A DNA stretch of 64,000 bases, from positions 71,674,682-71,738,681 of the forward strand of contig CM069453.1 of assembly GCA_035610835.1 (NCBI GenBank), written 5' to 3'. The position numbers were made by a program, and so were the translations under genes. Below, in pieces: positions 1 to 11,639 of the stretch. The DNA is from Ophiura sarsii. Taxonomy: Eukaryota; Echinodermata; Ophiuroidea; Amphilepidida; Ophiuridae. How positions within the stretch are numbered: position 1 is the stretch's first letter; each line of letters starts with the position of its first letter. Under the pieces are notes generated by a model. It did no database searches. It was not told the origin of the DNA and saw only the letters and a program-made list of their open reading frames with translations.

Positions 1-620
1 TCTTTACATATCAGAACAAGTCTATAAATCTACACATACAAATTGAATGTAGGCTTAAATGTCCACACAACTTGTTCCACAAGGCAACCTTTAGGCAAAC
101 TTGTTCCACAAGGCAATCTCTACAAATCCAAACTAGTCCATAAATCCACACATATACAAATTGAATTTAGGCTTAAATGTAAATCAAAACTAGTCCATAA
201 ATCTACACATACAAATTGAATGTAGGCTTAAATGTCCACATAACTTGTTCCACAAGGCAATGTTTACAAATCAAAACTAGTCCATAAATCTACACATACA
301 AATTGAATGTAGGCTTAAATGTCCACACAACTTGTTCCACAAGGCAACCTTTACAAATCAAAACTAGTCCATAAATCTACACATACAAATTGAATGCAGG
401 CTTAAATGTCCACACAACTTGTTCCACAAGGCAATCTCTACGAATCAAAACTTGTCTATAAATCTACAAATACAAATTGAATGTAGGCTTAAATGTCCAC
501 ACAACTTGTTCCACAAGGCAATCTTTACTAATCAAAACTTGTCCATATAATTTCTATACAGACAGATTAAACACAAATGTCCACACAACTTATTCCACAA
601 GGCAATCTGAATTGAAAAAC
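1..620. repeat. 88-bp tandem repeat
   Basis: A unit of about 88 bp recurs across the window edge. Its landmark CTTGTTCCACAAGGCAA occurs near 71, 243, 331, 418 and 506, and a decayed copy (CTTATTCCAC) lies near 589. A 30-bp partial duplication of the landmark is at 101. Copies differ by a few bases (ACTAGTCC or CTTGTCC, AACC or AATC). The array probably continues to the left of the window. No open frame or transposon end is visible. Confidence 0.9.
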
Positions 621-1380
621 TTGTTGATATCATATTTAACAGCTCTTTGAACAGATGTAAATTGTCTGATTTATAATGCAATATATATACATGTAGTAGT
701 ATTCATTTAATGGTAAAACATTGTATTCTATCGGTCAAAGTCTTGCGGCAAGAGACCATTTTGTTGATGCTATCAAAAATATTGCTTACAATGTACCAAA
801 AGAGGCAGTCAAAAATGTTAATTTTTTCAATTTTACATAAACATTTTTATTTTGGGACTTTTGGCCATATTTTTTAAATGGGTGAATTATAATTTATTTC
901 AACGTATGAGATCAGTCCAATTATCTGGTCAATCCGTAAGCTTTCCGAGACAAAAAAGTTCTCAATACTACGGACGAGAAAGTTATGCTAAATCAGAATA
1001 ATAATTAGAAGCCAGATTGTATTGGGATGTTAAACTCAATGCACAACTGAATAACTTTATCAATGGCAAATAATTCCTTAGTTACAAAATAACAAATGCT
1101 ATATCCAGACATTTTGTATAATAAGCCTACACATAATTTTTACAAAAAGGATTCAGAAGGATTACTTACACTCAATCCAAAAACATGGCTGCTGCAGCTG
1201 TAAATGCATGGGGTGTCCTTGTGAGGCAGTAGGCTAGCAGTAGGCAGACCATCAGTACACACAAGCCAAGTGTCCAGCAATTTCATTGGTTGAAAGTGTA
1301 TGATACCATTTGCATAATTGGTCTTCAATTGATCTCCAATTTGTCGCCCTCACCAGGCAGATTTTTTAAAGTTTTTTCAC
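621..1380. other. Unassigned AT-rich stretch
   Basis: I see no convincing gene, RNA or transposon end here. Short open frames near 1140-1505 have no recognisable composition or motif. Confidence 0.5.
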
Positions 1381-1700
1381 ACTCCTGTCACACAAGTCAG
1401 GTCTCCACAATGGTGCTCTGTGGAGACATGTTACACTCCTTGGAAAATGTGTTTCTAGTAAATAATGACTGCCACTTAAGTAAGGTTTTCATAAGGTCTC
1501 CTTAGTGGAGACATGAACTATTTGTTGTGTGTCTTTAAAGTGTGTAGGGGGTGAGGAATGGCATTTTTTCATCATTTTACCTTGTGGAGCAACTTTTCAT
1601 GTCTCCATAAGGAAACATGTCTCCATAAGGTAAGATCTAGCCAGGTCTAGGTCTCCACAAGGAAGTGACCACAAGAATACGTTGACTAGAATCCATCTTT
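1381..1700. repeat. Cluster of GTCTCCACA / TGTGGAGAC motifs
   Basis: A short motif of the form GTCTCCAYAAGG or its complement TGTGGAGACATG occurs about six times (near 1400, 1420, 1494, 1508, 1600, 1617 and 1650). The pair at about 1400-1429 is a 9-bp perfect inverted repeat around a 9-nt loop. The motif is iterated in both orientations, as inside some MITEs, but I could not find the ends of an element. Confidence 0.45.
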
Positions 1701-1734
1701 TGGAGATAACTAATTAACTTCTTTCTGACATGCC

Positions 1735-2760
1735 TATCTGCCTATTTAAAAAGCCAATATTGATCAGAAATAAAGTGATTGCTTTCAATAAAATATTGGT
1801 CAAAAGTACACACCAAATCTCACCAAATGGGTTCGAGAAAAAAAAATCCAATTCTGAACGGGGGGGGGGGACACCCCACCCTCCTCAGAATCCCCCTGTT
1901 CGAGCTTTTAAACCATCTATACTAAAATCAAGAATATCAGTATATGCTCAACTTCTTTCGTGCATTGATAAAAACCAAATATTTATTTAAAATGAAATGA
2001 TGGCTTTCAATACAATATTGGTCAAAAGTATACACCAGATCGCACCAAATGAGTTAGAAAATTGAAAAAAATTATACTCCCCCCCCCCCCCCCCCCTCAG
2101 ACTCCCCTTATTGAAAATGAAGTGATGGCTTTTCAATACATTATTGGTCAAAAGTATACACCAGATCGCACCAAATGAGTTTGAAAATCTACTTCTTTTG
2201 GAGCATTTAAATCATCTATACTAAAATCAAGAATATATCAGTATAAAAAAATGCTCAACTTCTTTCGTGCATTGATAAAAAACAAAATATTTATTGAAAC
2301 TGAAGTGGCTTTTCAAGTGGTCACCAGATCACACCAAATGAGTTTGAAAATTGAAAAAAATCTACTTCACAGGGGGGCACATCCCCCCTCAGACCCCCCC
2401 CCCCCCCCCCTTATTGATAATGAAGTGGTGGCTTTTCAATACAATATTCGTCAAAAGTATACACCAGATCGCACCAAATGAGTTTGAAAATTGAAAAAAA
2501 CCTACTTCACAGGGGGGCACATCCCCCCTCAGACTCCCCCTGTTGGAGCTTTTAAACCATACTAAAATCAAGAATATTATCAGTATACAAAAGCTCAACT
2601 TCTTTCGTGCATTGATAAAAAACAAAATATTTATTGAAAATGAAGTAATGGCTTTTTAATACTATATTGGTCAAAATTATACCAGATGCAAATGAGTTTG
2701 AAAATTGAAATTTTTTCTACTTCTGAGGGGGGCACATCCGACACCCCCCCTCCCCCTGTC
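1735..2760. repeat. Mosaic tandem repeat (~300 bp) with C tracts
   Basis: Two sub-blocks recur. One carries GGTCAAAAGTATACACCAGA followed by CGCACCAAATGAG (near 2019, 2148, 2452, with a degraded copy at 2675). The other carries ACTAAAATCAAGAATAT followed by CTCAACTTCTTTCGTGCATT (near 1920, 2220, 2562). Between them lie C-rich tracts, including an 18-C run at 2079-2096. Local open frames on both strands come from the repeat and homopolymers and are not genes. Confidence 0.75.
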
Positions 2761-2761
2761 C

Positions 2762-3360
2762 GAGCATAGCTCGGAGTTCGGTGGAGTACATGGAGTATAA
2801 CGACATACTCTTGCTGTTTTACAATACCCTCATCCTACGTTTTGATATGACTAACCACCCGCTATAGCTTCGGCACCTATAACAATACCTGCGCTTTCCA
2901 TTATAAATTGGATAATAGTACAGGCACATTGGTATGGATATAACGCCGGCACGTGCGGTACCTGTGTTATTTAGGCCACCTGTGAGGGGTTGGTCTAGCA
3001 AACGTGGAGTACTTGGATTAGGAACATGTATTATTTAAGAGCACATTGGGCCTATAAGCTCATGGTGTGTATTAAGGGCACCATGTCACTTACATAATAT
3101 TAAGGGCGCCTTAGGTACCTGCATTATTTAAGGACATGTTCTTGATATTTATATAAACATTTATAACGCTTTGAAATTACTCACCTCTGTCTATTTTGAT
3201 ATGACTAACTGCCCGCTATCTTCGGCACCCGCGTTTAATTTACTTGAATATGATAAAGTAAGGGCACAAGGATATCTCGATATAACGGCACATACAGTAC
3301 CTAGATCATGTGATACCCGATGCAATATTAAGGGCACCTGTGGTAACTGGAGTAGGGGTA
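2762..3360 (+). repeat. Dispersed repeat, copy of 10120-10500 in opposite orientation
   Basis: From about 3020 to 3345 the sequence matches the reverse complement of about 10120-10440. It includes the string TTGATATTTATATAAACATT and the block around ATTAAGGGCACC. Iterated phrases of the type 'TTAAGGGCACCTGTGGTA' suggest an old short tandem repeat. A hairpin CCGAGC-ATA-GCTCGG is at about 2759-2773. The family is not recognised. It may be internal sequence of a Helitron or other non-autonomous element, because the second copy lies beside a Helitron-type palindrome. Confidence 0.7.
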
Positions 3361-3362
3361 TA

Positions 3363-3591
3363 CTCTCTAAATACAAAACGAGTGGAAAGAGTGGAAATTC
3401 ACTCGAAAAGGAGTGAAGGGAGTGAAACACAGGACAACCCGTTTTAGAGTGGAAAATGTCCACTCAATAAAGTGGAACATTGTCATATAAATCCCCTTTC
3501 ACTCCTTTTAGAGTGTTTTTCTACTCAAAAACGTGTTGTCCTGCGTTTAACTCCTTGAAAAGTGGAAAAACACTCTTTTACATTTAGAGAG
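3363..3591. mobile_element. 229-bp TA-flanked MITE, GAGTGGAAA theme
   Basis: The left end CTCTCTAAAT and right end ATTTAGAGAG form a TIR directly bordered by TA on each side (3361-3362 and 3592-3593). The interior is built from GAGTGGAA / TTCCACTC-like words in both orientations, so much of the element can fold. There is no open frame, so any mobility would need a transposase supplied elsewhere. TA borders fit Tc1/mariner-type integration, which is an inference. Confidence 0.75.
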
Positions 3592-3604
3592 TAGGGATTA
3601 GGCC

Positions 3605-3633
3605 TATTTATTTATTTATTTATTTATTTATTT
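3605..3633. repeat. (ATTT)n microsatellite
   Basis: About seven uninterrupted TTTA units lie 12 bp outside the right end of the adjacent MITE. Confidence 0.9.
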
Positions 3634-4130
3634 GTTATTCGGCAAAATCGACATCAACAATACAAAAATAATCAAGCACATAGTAATAACATATAACATC
3701 ACGAATATATTCAGACAACCAAGTCGATAAGCCAGGATAACCCATAAAGTTAGCTAAATATGCCAACTTATTTCCAATGGGTCCCAAAAGGAAAAAGGTG
3801 CCTGCAAAAGGTGATGAAAAGAACAGAAGACAAAAACAAAATAGATGGGCAAACAAGGAAATAAGTTACACATATACAGCCAATTCCTGGTTCATCGACG
3901 TAGTGGACAGATAGGTAGGAAAAAACAAATAAATTGTGGGTCCTCAAAAGGCGTTTTTAGTATAAAAATGACATCACTTGCACGTGCGATCAATTTTCAT
4001 TTAGTCCTTTTAATAGTCTCAGCGGGTGCAAAGTTCATGCAATAAACATCATGTTACACGGGATTGCGCATTGGGGGGATCGCTAAAAAAGTTGTTTTTA
4101 AAAATATGAAAAAATAATAAATAATATGGT
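3634..4130. other. Unassigned stretch
   Basis: No gene or transposon end could be identified. The short open frames on both strands lack recognisable features. Confidence 0.4.
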
Positions 4131-4195
4131 CGGCACCATGTTACACAGTCGGTCGGACGTGGACAAACAAACAAAATTTTTGATGTTGGCCTAAT
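4131..4195 (+). repeat. Dispersed repeat shared with 28848-28910
   Basis: The segment runs from TCGGCACCATGTTACAC through GTCGGTCGGACGTGGACAAA to TTGGCCTAA. It matches the reverse complement of about 28848-28910 with few differences. It is short, in two distant copies and in opposite orientation, so it is probably the end of a mobile element. The superfamily is not identified. Confidence 0.7.
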
Positions 4196-4329
4196 GGGGT
4201 AACTTTTGACAAACAGTTCTATTTTCCCGATCATTTGCGAAAATTGGGTCTAAATGAAGCAAAATCCTTTGAAATGGGTACCATTTTTTCCAAAATCACC
4301 CTTAGAAATGTTTTTGAATCTCCATCCAG

Positions 4330-4356
4330 CCCCCCCCCCCCCCCCCCCCCCCCCCC
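4330..4356. repeat. 27-bp poly-C tract
   Basis: A pure C run followed by further C-rich sequence. Proline- and glycine-rich open frames across it are artefacts of the homopolymer. Confidence 0.9.
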
Positions 4357-5010
4357 GACCCCCCCGGTTTCACCTGGGGGTTTCACATCCCACAATGGCA
4401 AAATACCATCATAGGAAAATGAAAATTCCCATGTGAATTTCAGTTGCAGTAAGTCACTTGGCATGAGAGCCTCCCTTTCATGAATGTCCATAAGTGTATC
4501 CAAACCATCGGCGGTGGCTGGGGAGGTGGTGGTTGATCCTTAAGAGCAGTATAATATAGAGAGGTCGTATAATAGATAGCTGACGTAGAGGGCTGTTACT
4601 ATCCAATATCTGCACTGCATAGGAAATAGGACGTGGTCGCTGGTTCCTCCACAAATTTATTGATGTTAAACATCAATGTTATTTTATTACATACCAATAA
4701 CTACGCTATTCGTATCAATTCATTTTATAGACAATTTGTGCTTTTATGCACAAATGTTAAGCTTTTAAAATGTGTCATTTATAAATAAAATTACAGTCAC
4801 ATTCAAAAATCTCATGTTGTATTGCCTTGCTTACTTGTGTTCAATTATTACTTATTAAATATTTGATCAAGATCTTTATTCTTCACCTTATTAATGCCAA
4901 TACCTAAAGCACAACCTCAAATCCAAATCACCCCTTACCATAATGATATCATAACGAGGGCACTTATCAACTGGACACATTATTACAAGAAAGGAAAATG
5001 GTACGTCAGC
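4357..5010. other. Unassigned stretch
   Basis: No supported feature is seen. The sequence becomes AT-rich from 4640 onward and contains scattered short open frames only. Confidence 0.4.
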
Positions 5011-5014
5011 CCTC

Positions 5015-5295
5015 CCTTTTTAGGGAATTTTTATTTGCTTACAAGTGAGGGAAATGATGTTTCTAACATAATATAAGATTCAGGACCATACAATTAAGTT
5101 ATTTTTCAAAATGGCAAATTAAAAAACAATTGTAAGGTGGCAACAACCACCCCCTACCCTCGGACTTTGACGGCTTACCCGGGTTAAGGTGGTACCCTCA
5201 ATTTTCCCCGTCAAAATGAGCGCAAGGGATGTAAAAGAGATCACCTAGACGCCCTAGGTCACTGTTCTTAGGTGGACGAGGGTTAAATATTGAAA
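5015..5295 (+). mobile_element. Partial internal copy of the 44918-45942 element
   Basis: The phrases GTAAGGTGGCAACAACCACC, CGGACTTTGACGGCTTACCC, CGTCAAAATGAGCGCA and ATCACCTAGACGCCCTAGGT match 45420-45720 in the same orientation. Neither TIR of that element is found here, so this is a truncated or eroded copy. Confidence 0.8.
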
Positions 5296-6090
5296 CTAAT
5301 TCGAAGCAAAAAGTGTTAACGCTAAGGTCTAGTTTGACGTCAAAATTGAGTCACCTTTTGAAGAAGAAAAAATGGGAGGGGCATTGTCTCCCACATGCAA
5401 ATTATGGGGGTGGGGGTGGGGGACACCCTAACCCCGCTTGCACCGTATATGCTCCTTACCTTTCCTCCTTCCCTCCTTAATTTTCTTTCTTTTTATTTTG
5501 TTACCCTTTTGTCAATTCTCCTCCTCCTTCTTTTATGTTTTACTTATTTGTCAAATTTTGTTGTTGATTTTGTATCCAGGGGGCATGGCTTCCCCCCCCC
5601 CCCCCCCCCCCACCCACCCCCTGATACGCCACTTGGGATGGGATAATGATGCTGGCAGGGTTCAGGAGCGGAGCTGTTGGGTTTTAGACGGTTAAACCTT
5701 TTTACTGTCTATGGTTTAGCCTGTCTGAATGACCTAGAAAAACTCTCCTTGCTATAAATATGAGGGTCATTCAATAAATTCTACCTCCTCCCTCATAAAC
5801 ATTGCTAATATGAATGTCAGCCTCATGACATTTGTAATGATCATAGCTCTGAATCATAGCTACACATTTACAGAAAATGATAATTGATATCTGTTTTACT
5901 TTTTATATGATGCAGTCATGTGGTTAGATATAAGAGCATAACCCCACGAAAACGCGCCTGATAGTGGCTGCAAACTTGTTACGGCTTGCCAGAGCAGTAT
6001 AATAGTGGCTGCTGACATTTTCACATTTTCAAAGTTATTGATCGATCAGAAATCCAACTTGAATTACCAGACATTCACCTGGATGCAAAT
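5296..6090. other. Unassigned stretch with a C tract
   Basis: This stretch contains a 20-bp C run (5592-5611) and a perfect CRE-type octamer TGACGTCA (5335-5342). No gene is seen. The open frame over 5395-5695 is driven by pyrimidine-rich sequence. Confidence 0.4.
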
Positions 6091-6097
6091 ATCAATG

Positions 6098-6200
6098 CGT
6101 GGAAAACATTTTTAAAACGTCTAAAAACTGTTTTTAAAACGTTTTAAAAATGTTTCACAAAAAACCTAATTAAACCCAATTTAAAACGTTTTGAAAACCT
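6098..6200. repeat. Repeat rich in AAACGTTTT, related to 12478-12632
   Basis: GTTTTTAAAACGTTTTAAAA and CCTAATTAAACCCAAT followed by AAACGTTTTGAAAACGTTTT-like sequence recur at 12530-12632. A second block of the same words in the opposite orientation is at 6425-6470, so 6085-6476 may be one degraded inverted-repeat element. Confidence 0.6.
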
Positions 6201-6496
6201 ATTTGATAATTGACTGGCAATTCAATAATTTGGCTTTTTGACATTCTCCAACACAATTGTACATGTGTACAGTTTTTTGTAAAGTAATGTTCTTACTTGC
6301 CATTTAATTATGAAATGGTGCATGATGTAGATCGAATCATTTGATAAAATGTATACATATTTATTACAATCCATAGTGACAGTGTTACGAAACCAATATA
6401 ACCAAGTGTGCATGCGTGGAAATGCCCACGTTTTAAAAACGTTTTTTAAACGTTTCCTAAAAACGAAAATATGGTCCAGAATATTTGGTTTAATCT

Positions 6497-6774
6497 ACAA
6501 TCGCGGCCATAATTAGTTGGAACATCCATGTAATAATGACCCTTTCGTGCGTTCCCGTTTGCACAAAATGTACACTATCAAAACATTGCTGTCTTTGACG
6601 GAAGGCTTAAAGCCTTTCCTAAACATTAATAACTCCCCCCTCCCCACTGGACAATGTTGGCCCTTCCCAGTATCCCGTAACCCAAAAAATCATGTTTCAA
6701 CATTGATCCAGGGGGAGAGGGGGAGTTTTTAAACACACGTATAAAAGTGTTCCAACAATATTGGCCGAGATTGT
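6497..6774. mobile_element. 278-bp MITE, copy 1
   Basis: This segment and 8967-9243 are near-identical over their whole length, with an indel and a few substitutions. Their boundaries coincide with an imperfect TIR: ACAATCGCGGCCATAATTAG at the left, and ACAATCTCGGCCAATATTG read inward from the right. The interior holds C-rich and GGGGGAGAGGGGG-type tracts flanking AACATTGATCC. No open frame of interest is present. Target-site duplication is unclear and the superfamily is unknown. Confidence 0.8.
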
Positions 6775-7215
6775 CTCCTCGAGTGACAAATGTAAAGTTT
6801 TTGATTAGTTTAAATCATTGTATTTTCGTAACGGCTAATTCGATTTTATTGATACTTGAAGATCATTTTGCCTACATACCATAGATAAAAGTGAATGACA
6901 AAAGTTGATCTTTTCATTAACGGTTTTAGGGAACGGTCACTTTTAATTAGATATAAGGTCTATTTCTGGTGTATTTGTGTTCATAAAATGGTCACATGGA
7001 TTCACTTTATGTCCAGAACTATTTAACAGATCGCTGTAAAATTAGCAGAATGTGATAATAGTATTATGCCCACTGTTCATACTATTAATTTAAATATTTG
7101 TGTTTAATTTATTTGGAGAAACGGTCACATTTGAATTGGAATTAGATAGTTTAGGTCTAATGTCAAATTGGAAAGTTGTGATTATCTATATGAATTTGTT
7201 CTATTTTTTCAACAA
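6775..7215. other. Unassigned AT-rich stretch
   Basis: No gene, RNA or element boundary is seen. Confidence 0.4.
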
Positions 7216-7260
7216 ACTTCACGCAATCTTATCAATCGACTTATTTATTGTTTTAAATAT

Positions 7261-7262
7261 GA

Positions 7263-7333
<71 letters not shown>

Positions 7334-7411
7334 ATAGGTGAATGGATGAGTGAATAGGTGAATGAATGAATGAATAGGTGAATGAATAAAAAAATTAAAA
7401 AAATTAAAAAA

Positions 7412-7442
<31 letters not shown>

Positions 7443-7491
7443 ATAGGTGAATGAATGAGTGAATAGGTGAATGAATGAATAGGTGAATGAA

Positions 7492-7530
<39 letters not shown>

Positions 7531-7706
7531 ACAAACAAACAAACAAACAAACAAACAAACAAACAAACAAACAAACAAACAAACAAACAAACAAACAAAC
7601 AAACAAACAAACAAACAAACAAACAAACAAACAAACAAACAAACAAACAAACAAACAAACAAACAAACAAACAAACAAACAAACAAATAAACAAATAACA
7701 AATAAA
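7261..7706. repeat. Compound microsatellite (AAAT)n / (AATG)n / (AAAC)n
   Basis: Blocks of AAAT, of GAATGAATGAGTGAATAGGT-type words, again AAAT, and then about 40 near-perfect AAAC units follow one another. Three overlapping minus-strand open frames here encode only low-complexity L-F-V-C and L-F-I-Y repeats and are not genes. The sharp borders between tetranucleotides suggest successive one-base mutations of a single ancestral tetranucleotide. Confidence 0.97.
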
Positions 7707-7709
7707 CCT

Positions 7710-8425
7710 AATTGTACATATTCATGTAGCTCTATTTAACACTTTCCACGCGGCAGTCGTCTGTAGACGACATTCCAAATGTTCACAAAATGTTTAAAAT
7801 TGCAGACTAATCATAACATGTTCTATAACTTATACACCAACGCTCTTAGTCTTCTCCCCAACATAGAAGTTGATATCAAGCATGTGAAAATCATAGTCGG
7901 TAGACTAATAAAATATGTAAAACACACAGGACTTGTTATGATTGTATTTAAAAAGAAACTGCGTTATAATGCATAGTAAAACATACACCCCCGCCCCATC
8001 CCAACCTTTACATAGAGATACATATTAAGCGTCGCTCGCAGTGAAATGATATGCAATCTCGTGTCAACAAATCATAGATATAACAGGTTACAATGTAATT
8101 CTGGAACTTTGTGTGCATGTCGAGGCTATATTCACAGTATGCCAGCACACTACACGCAAAATCAATTGACGCGACAGTATGCCACGATAAGAAAAGGAAA
8201 AGTAGGTCAAAGACTTTTATCTGAAAATGATGGCATACTGTTGAAACTCGACATTCCCGTAATATGTTGGACTCCTGATTGAAAATATCCCATGGATTAC
8301 TGTTATGGCCTATCCAAAAACGTTGTCAAATTGAACTATATACAGTGCATTAACAATAACGACTGACCATATCGATTATGTCTATAATTGTCCTGATATC
8401 TTTTAAAACGCTGTTCCATGGTATG
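7710..8425. other. Unassigned stretch
   Basis: No supported feature. Open frames of 65-78 codons lie at 7779-7976 and 8046-8282 but have no recognisable protein signature. Confidence 0.4.
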
Positions 8426-8429
8426 GTCT

Positions 8430-8518
8430 CATCCGTGGTGTAGTGGGTAAGAGCGCTGTTGTTGCGTTGCTTTCATGCTTTCAAACCAAATGTTGTAAGT
8501 TCGAGCCTGGCACCGGAC
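8430..8518 (+). repeat. tRNA-like sequence / SINE head
   Basis: An A box (TGGTGTAGTGG within GTGGTGTAGTGGGTAAGAGC) and a B box (GTTCGAGCC) are separated by about 50 nt. A T-arm with four of five pairs can be drawn. The acceptor strands do not pair cleanly and the anticodon region is too long for a class I tRNA. This is therefore better read as a tRNA pseudogene or the Pol III head of a SINE than as a functional tRNA gene. A T-rich run follows at about 8529. Confidence 0.55.
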
Positions 8519-8519
8519 T

Positions 8520-8966
8520 ATGTTTTGAATTTTTTTTTAAAAATAATGTCCAATTCCCCCGTAGACTTTTAAAAATACCATATAACAATTAATTTAACTT
8601 GTTGGCGATAGCGCCCCTTCCCCTTCCTTGTTATGTAATCCATTTTGAATGACGCAGGAGTCGCGTAAGCGACGAGAATGTGTTCCAGCATGTTTAGCTG
8701 TTGGTATATGTGATCGAGAAACCATTTAAATTTAAATTACTGGCAACATCCATAATTTATTGGGCATTAAGTATGCCAAATATACCTCTGTAATTAAAAG
8801 TGACCTATCCCTAACAGTAAGTTGAGGCATGACCTTTTTAAGTAGTTGGCCACGTGACCAATAACATAACCTATCTATCCTTCAAATCTGGTAAAGAAAG
8901 CTTTATTGAATCAAAAGTTATGCCCAAAACCCTTAAAACAGATGATTTTTTTAACAGATGATTCAG
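8520..8966. other. Unassigned stretch
   Basis: Possibly partly the body of the SINE whose head precedes it. The only other thing seen is an isolated CACGTG hexamer followed by CCAAT near 8850. No gene. Confidence 0.35.
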
Positions 8967-9243
8967 ACAATCGCGGCCATAATTAGTTGGAACATCCATG
9001 TAATAATGACCCTTTCGTGCGTTCCCGTTTGCGCAAAATGTACACTATCAAAACATTGCTGTCTTTGACGGAAGGCTTAAAGCCTTTCCTAAACATTAAT
9101 AACTCCCCCCTCCCCACTGGACAATGTTGGCCCTTCCCAGTATCCCGTAACCCAAAAATCATGTTTCAACATTGATCCAGGGGGAGAGGGGGAGTTTTTA
9201 AACACACGTATAAAAGTGTTCCAACAATATTGGCCGAGATTGT
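8967..9243. mobile_element. 277-bp MITE, copy 2
   Basis: A near-identical partner of 6497-6774 in the same orientation, with the same imperfect TIR at both borders. High identity between the two copies implies recent amplification. A TA-flanked larger element begins 21 bp to its right. Confidence 0.8.
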
Positions 9244-9808
9244 AGGTTGTAATATAACGGTCTACAGGGTGGTTCAATAAAACCTTGACAGTTTTTTGAA
9301 GCCATTTTTTTAAAAATTCTGTAGATTTAAAAAAAATCTTTTTCAATATTCATCAACTACATGATCTTGACCATCTATGCTGAAAATATCGTTACGAATA
9401 ACCTTACGGTTGCAAAATAACAGCTATTTGAACAAAGTCTGTCCCATTTCACTCTGTCCACGGGTACTGATTTCGCGACGTTACATTGAATACTGAATGA
9501 TGAATTGCATGCAAGTAATCTAAGATTTGAAGATCCCGCCAGGTGAAACCAGTGTAATTGTTAACATCTTAACTATCTATTCAGGTGTGAAATCAATACG
9601 TAATAATAATACCACGAGTGACCTTAATATTAGAATGATTGATTTTCATAGATTGGAAGTGTAATTGTCTATGTTCTATGCCTTAACAGTGACGATGCCA
9701 TTTAATGTTATCTTGCTGGGCATTTCCCGTAGACTTACTCGTGGGCAAAGAGATTTGGAGAGATTCTCTTCAAATAGCTATCATTTTGCCGCCATAGCAT
9801 TATTAACA

Positions 9809-9844
9809 CTAGCGGGCACCAGCGCTTCGCGCTGGACCCGCTAG
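9809..9844 (-). mobile_element. Helitron-type 3' terminal palindrome (minus strand)
   Basis: This 36-bp nested palindrome has outer arms CTAGCGGG / CCCGCTAG and inner stem CCAGCGC-TTC-GCGCTGG. On the minus strand the end reads hairpin, short spacer, CTAG and then T, matching the canonical Helitron 3' end and its A/T target. On the plus strand the base before CTAG is A (9808). The element body would then lie to the right, but I could not locate its TC start. It shares the outer stem with 36590-36627 and 63500-63539. Confidence 0.65.
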
Positions 9845-9849
9845 AAGAT

Positions 9850-11150
9850 TTCACGGGGAATAAGTAAACAAAGCGTAAGAAAATTTGATACAATAATCAA
9901 GAACATGTCCTATACACATAATCCAGACGGGGCCCTAAATAATCCGAATATCGCAGGTGCTTTTGATAATCCAGGTTATACATTGCCTTAATCTAGGTAG
10001 GCCTACGTTTGTGTTTCCAGATACCTATGTAGGCCTCCCATGAGACCTGAAATGCAGGTACCCGTTGTCCCATTATATCCAGGGACCCCATAGGCCTAAG
10101 CCCTACCCCCTAATCCAGTTACCCCAGGTGCCCTTAATAATGCACTTGATACCACATAATCAAGGTAGGTCCACTGCTGTGTGCCGTTATCTCGAGATAC
10201 CCAGGTGCCCTTACTTTATCATAGTCAAGTAAATTAAACGCGGGTGCGAAGATAGCGGACAGTAAAAGTCATATCACAATAGGCAGAGGTCAGTAATATC
10301 AAAGCGTTATAAATGTTTATATAAATATCAATCAAGAGTATGTCCTCAAATAATTCAGGTACTAAGGTGCCCTTGATATAATGTAAGTAACATGGTGCCC
10401 TTAATACACCATGAGCCTAGGCCCAATGTGCTCTTAAATAATACAGATACCCAAGATCTTAATCCGAGTAGGCCTACTCCATCAACGTGTTCTTAATACC
10501 CCCATACAGTTATACTCCTGTCAGCGCATGTCTCTACCTATTTTGTACCCCAAATAATAAAAAGTTGAATTTTAATGTCAAAATTGAAAGTTACTTAAAA
10601 TTAGCTTTTAAATGTCTCCCCGTGCAAGTGTCGCCACTGTTCATATGCACATACTGTATCCAGGTAATTCAGTAGGCCTACGTTCTGAGCGTTATAGTTT
10701 TATAGTCGGTCGTTTAGTTTTATGGTCGGCGGAGTCTATCATCAAGATCACTTGTACCATTTCACGCTTGTACTTGAGCACAATGTGTGCCATCTGGGTT
10801 TTGTTCGGCCTATTTACATTAAATGATTAGTCCTCCAATAGGCATGTGGGGCATTAACGTATAGTATATGTAGTCCCTTTATCATGTTTGCTGTGTTCTA
10901 TAAAGCCTCCCGAGATACTACCTGAGTGTACACCCTTAAAATCCAGTTATCACAGGTGGCCCACCTGCGCATAGTATATCCAGGTAATTTGAGACTCGTT
11001 TTATAGTGAACCCCGTAATCCAGATACCACGGATGCCCTGAATAATCCAGACACTCTATAATAATCATGATAATGTACCACACGTTCCGTTTATCCAGAT
11101 GCCCCATGTGCCCTTATATCCAGATTATCAAGTAAGGGAAGTACGGAGGA
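9850..11150 (-). repeat. Degenerate short-phrase repeat, inverted copy of 2762-3360
   Basis: Phrases of the type CCAGGTGCCCTTAATAATCC recur about every 30-60 bp with heavy divergence. About 10120-10440 is the reverse complement of about 3020-3345. The frequent word TAGGCCTA is also present. This is probably the internal sequence of the element ending at 9809, which is an inference. No gene. Confidence 0.6.
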
Positions 11151-11165
11151 GGTGGCTTTAGGGTA

Positions 11166-11417
11166 CACTATTAGAAAAAGGGTGCTTCAGAGGGGTTCTT
11201 GGCTGTCCCGTATAATGGTTTAAAGGTTCTTTGATTTTAAAGGCCACAAAAGGTTCTGTAGAGAACCTTTAGAGGTTCGAAAGACCAATGTTTGCCCATA
11301 TTTGCCTATTTTGAACCTTAAAATGGTTCTTTTTGGAACCTTTTAAGGTGATATAAAGGGTTCCATACGGGACAGCCAAGAACCCCTGAAGCCTGAAGCA
11401 TCCTTTTTCTAAGAGTG
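11166..11417. mobile_element. 252-bp TA-flanked MITE, GGTTCTTT theme
   Basis: The left end CACTATTAGAAAAAGGGTGC and right end (read inward) CACTCTTAGAAAAAGGATGC are followed by GGGGTTCTTGGCTGTCCCGT on both sides, giving a TIR of about 55 bp. TA lies at 11164-11165 and 11418-11419. The interior iterates GGTTC / GAACC words in both orientations. There is no open frame. It lies inside the 9265-12435 element. Confidence 0.85.
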
Positions 11418-11639
11418 TACGGACTGCCTGCTTTCACTCTGCTCCGTTACAATGTGCACGGTTTGCGCCACAAACGCGTACACTTTTTCAAACGCGTACA
11501 CTTTTTGTCTGCGTCATTACGTGTGCGCCGAACCGCGTGCGCCATGTTAAACGCGGTCGCGCAGCACAACATAGAAACGGTTGACATGGTACTGCCAGTT
11601 TCTTTATCGTTAGCAAACGTCGCATTCATCTATGTTACT

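Noticed and set aside
7219..7701. Three overlapping minus-strand open frames of 96-160 codons
   Set aside because: They are translations of AAAT and AAAC tetranucleotides in three frames.
8430..8518. Functional tRNA gene
   Set aside because: A and B boxes are good, but the acceptor stem does not pair and the anticodon region is too long.
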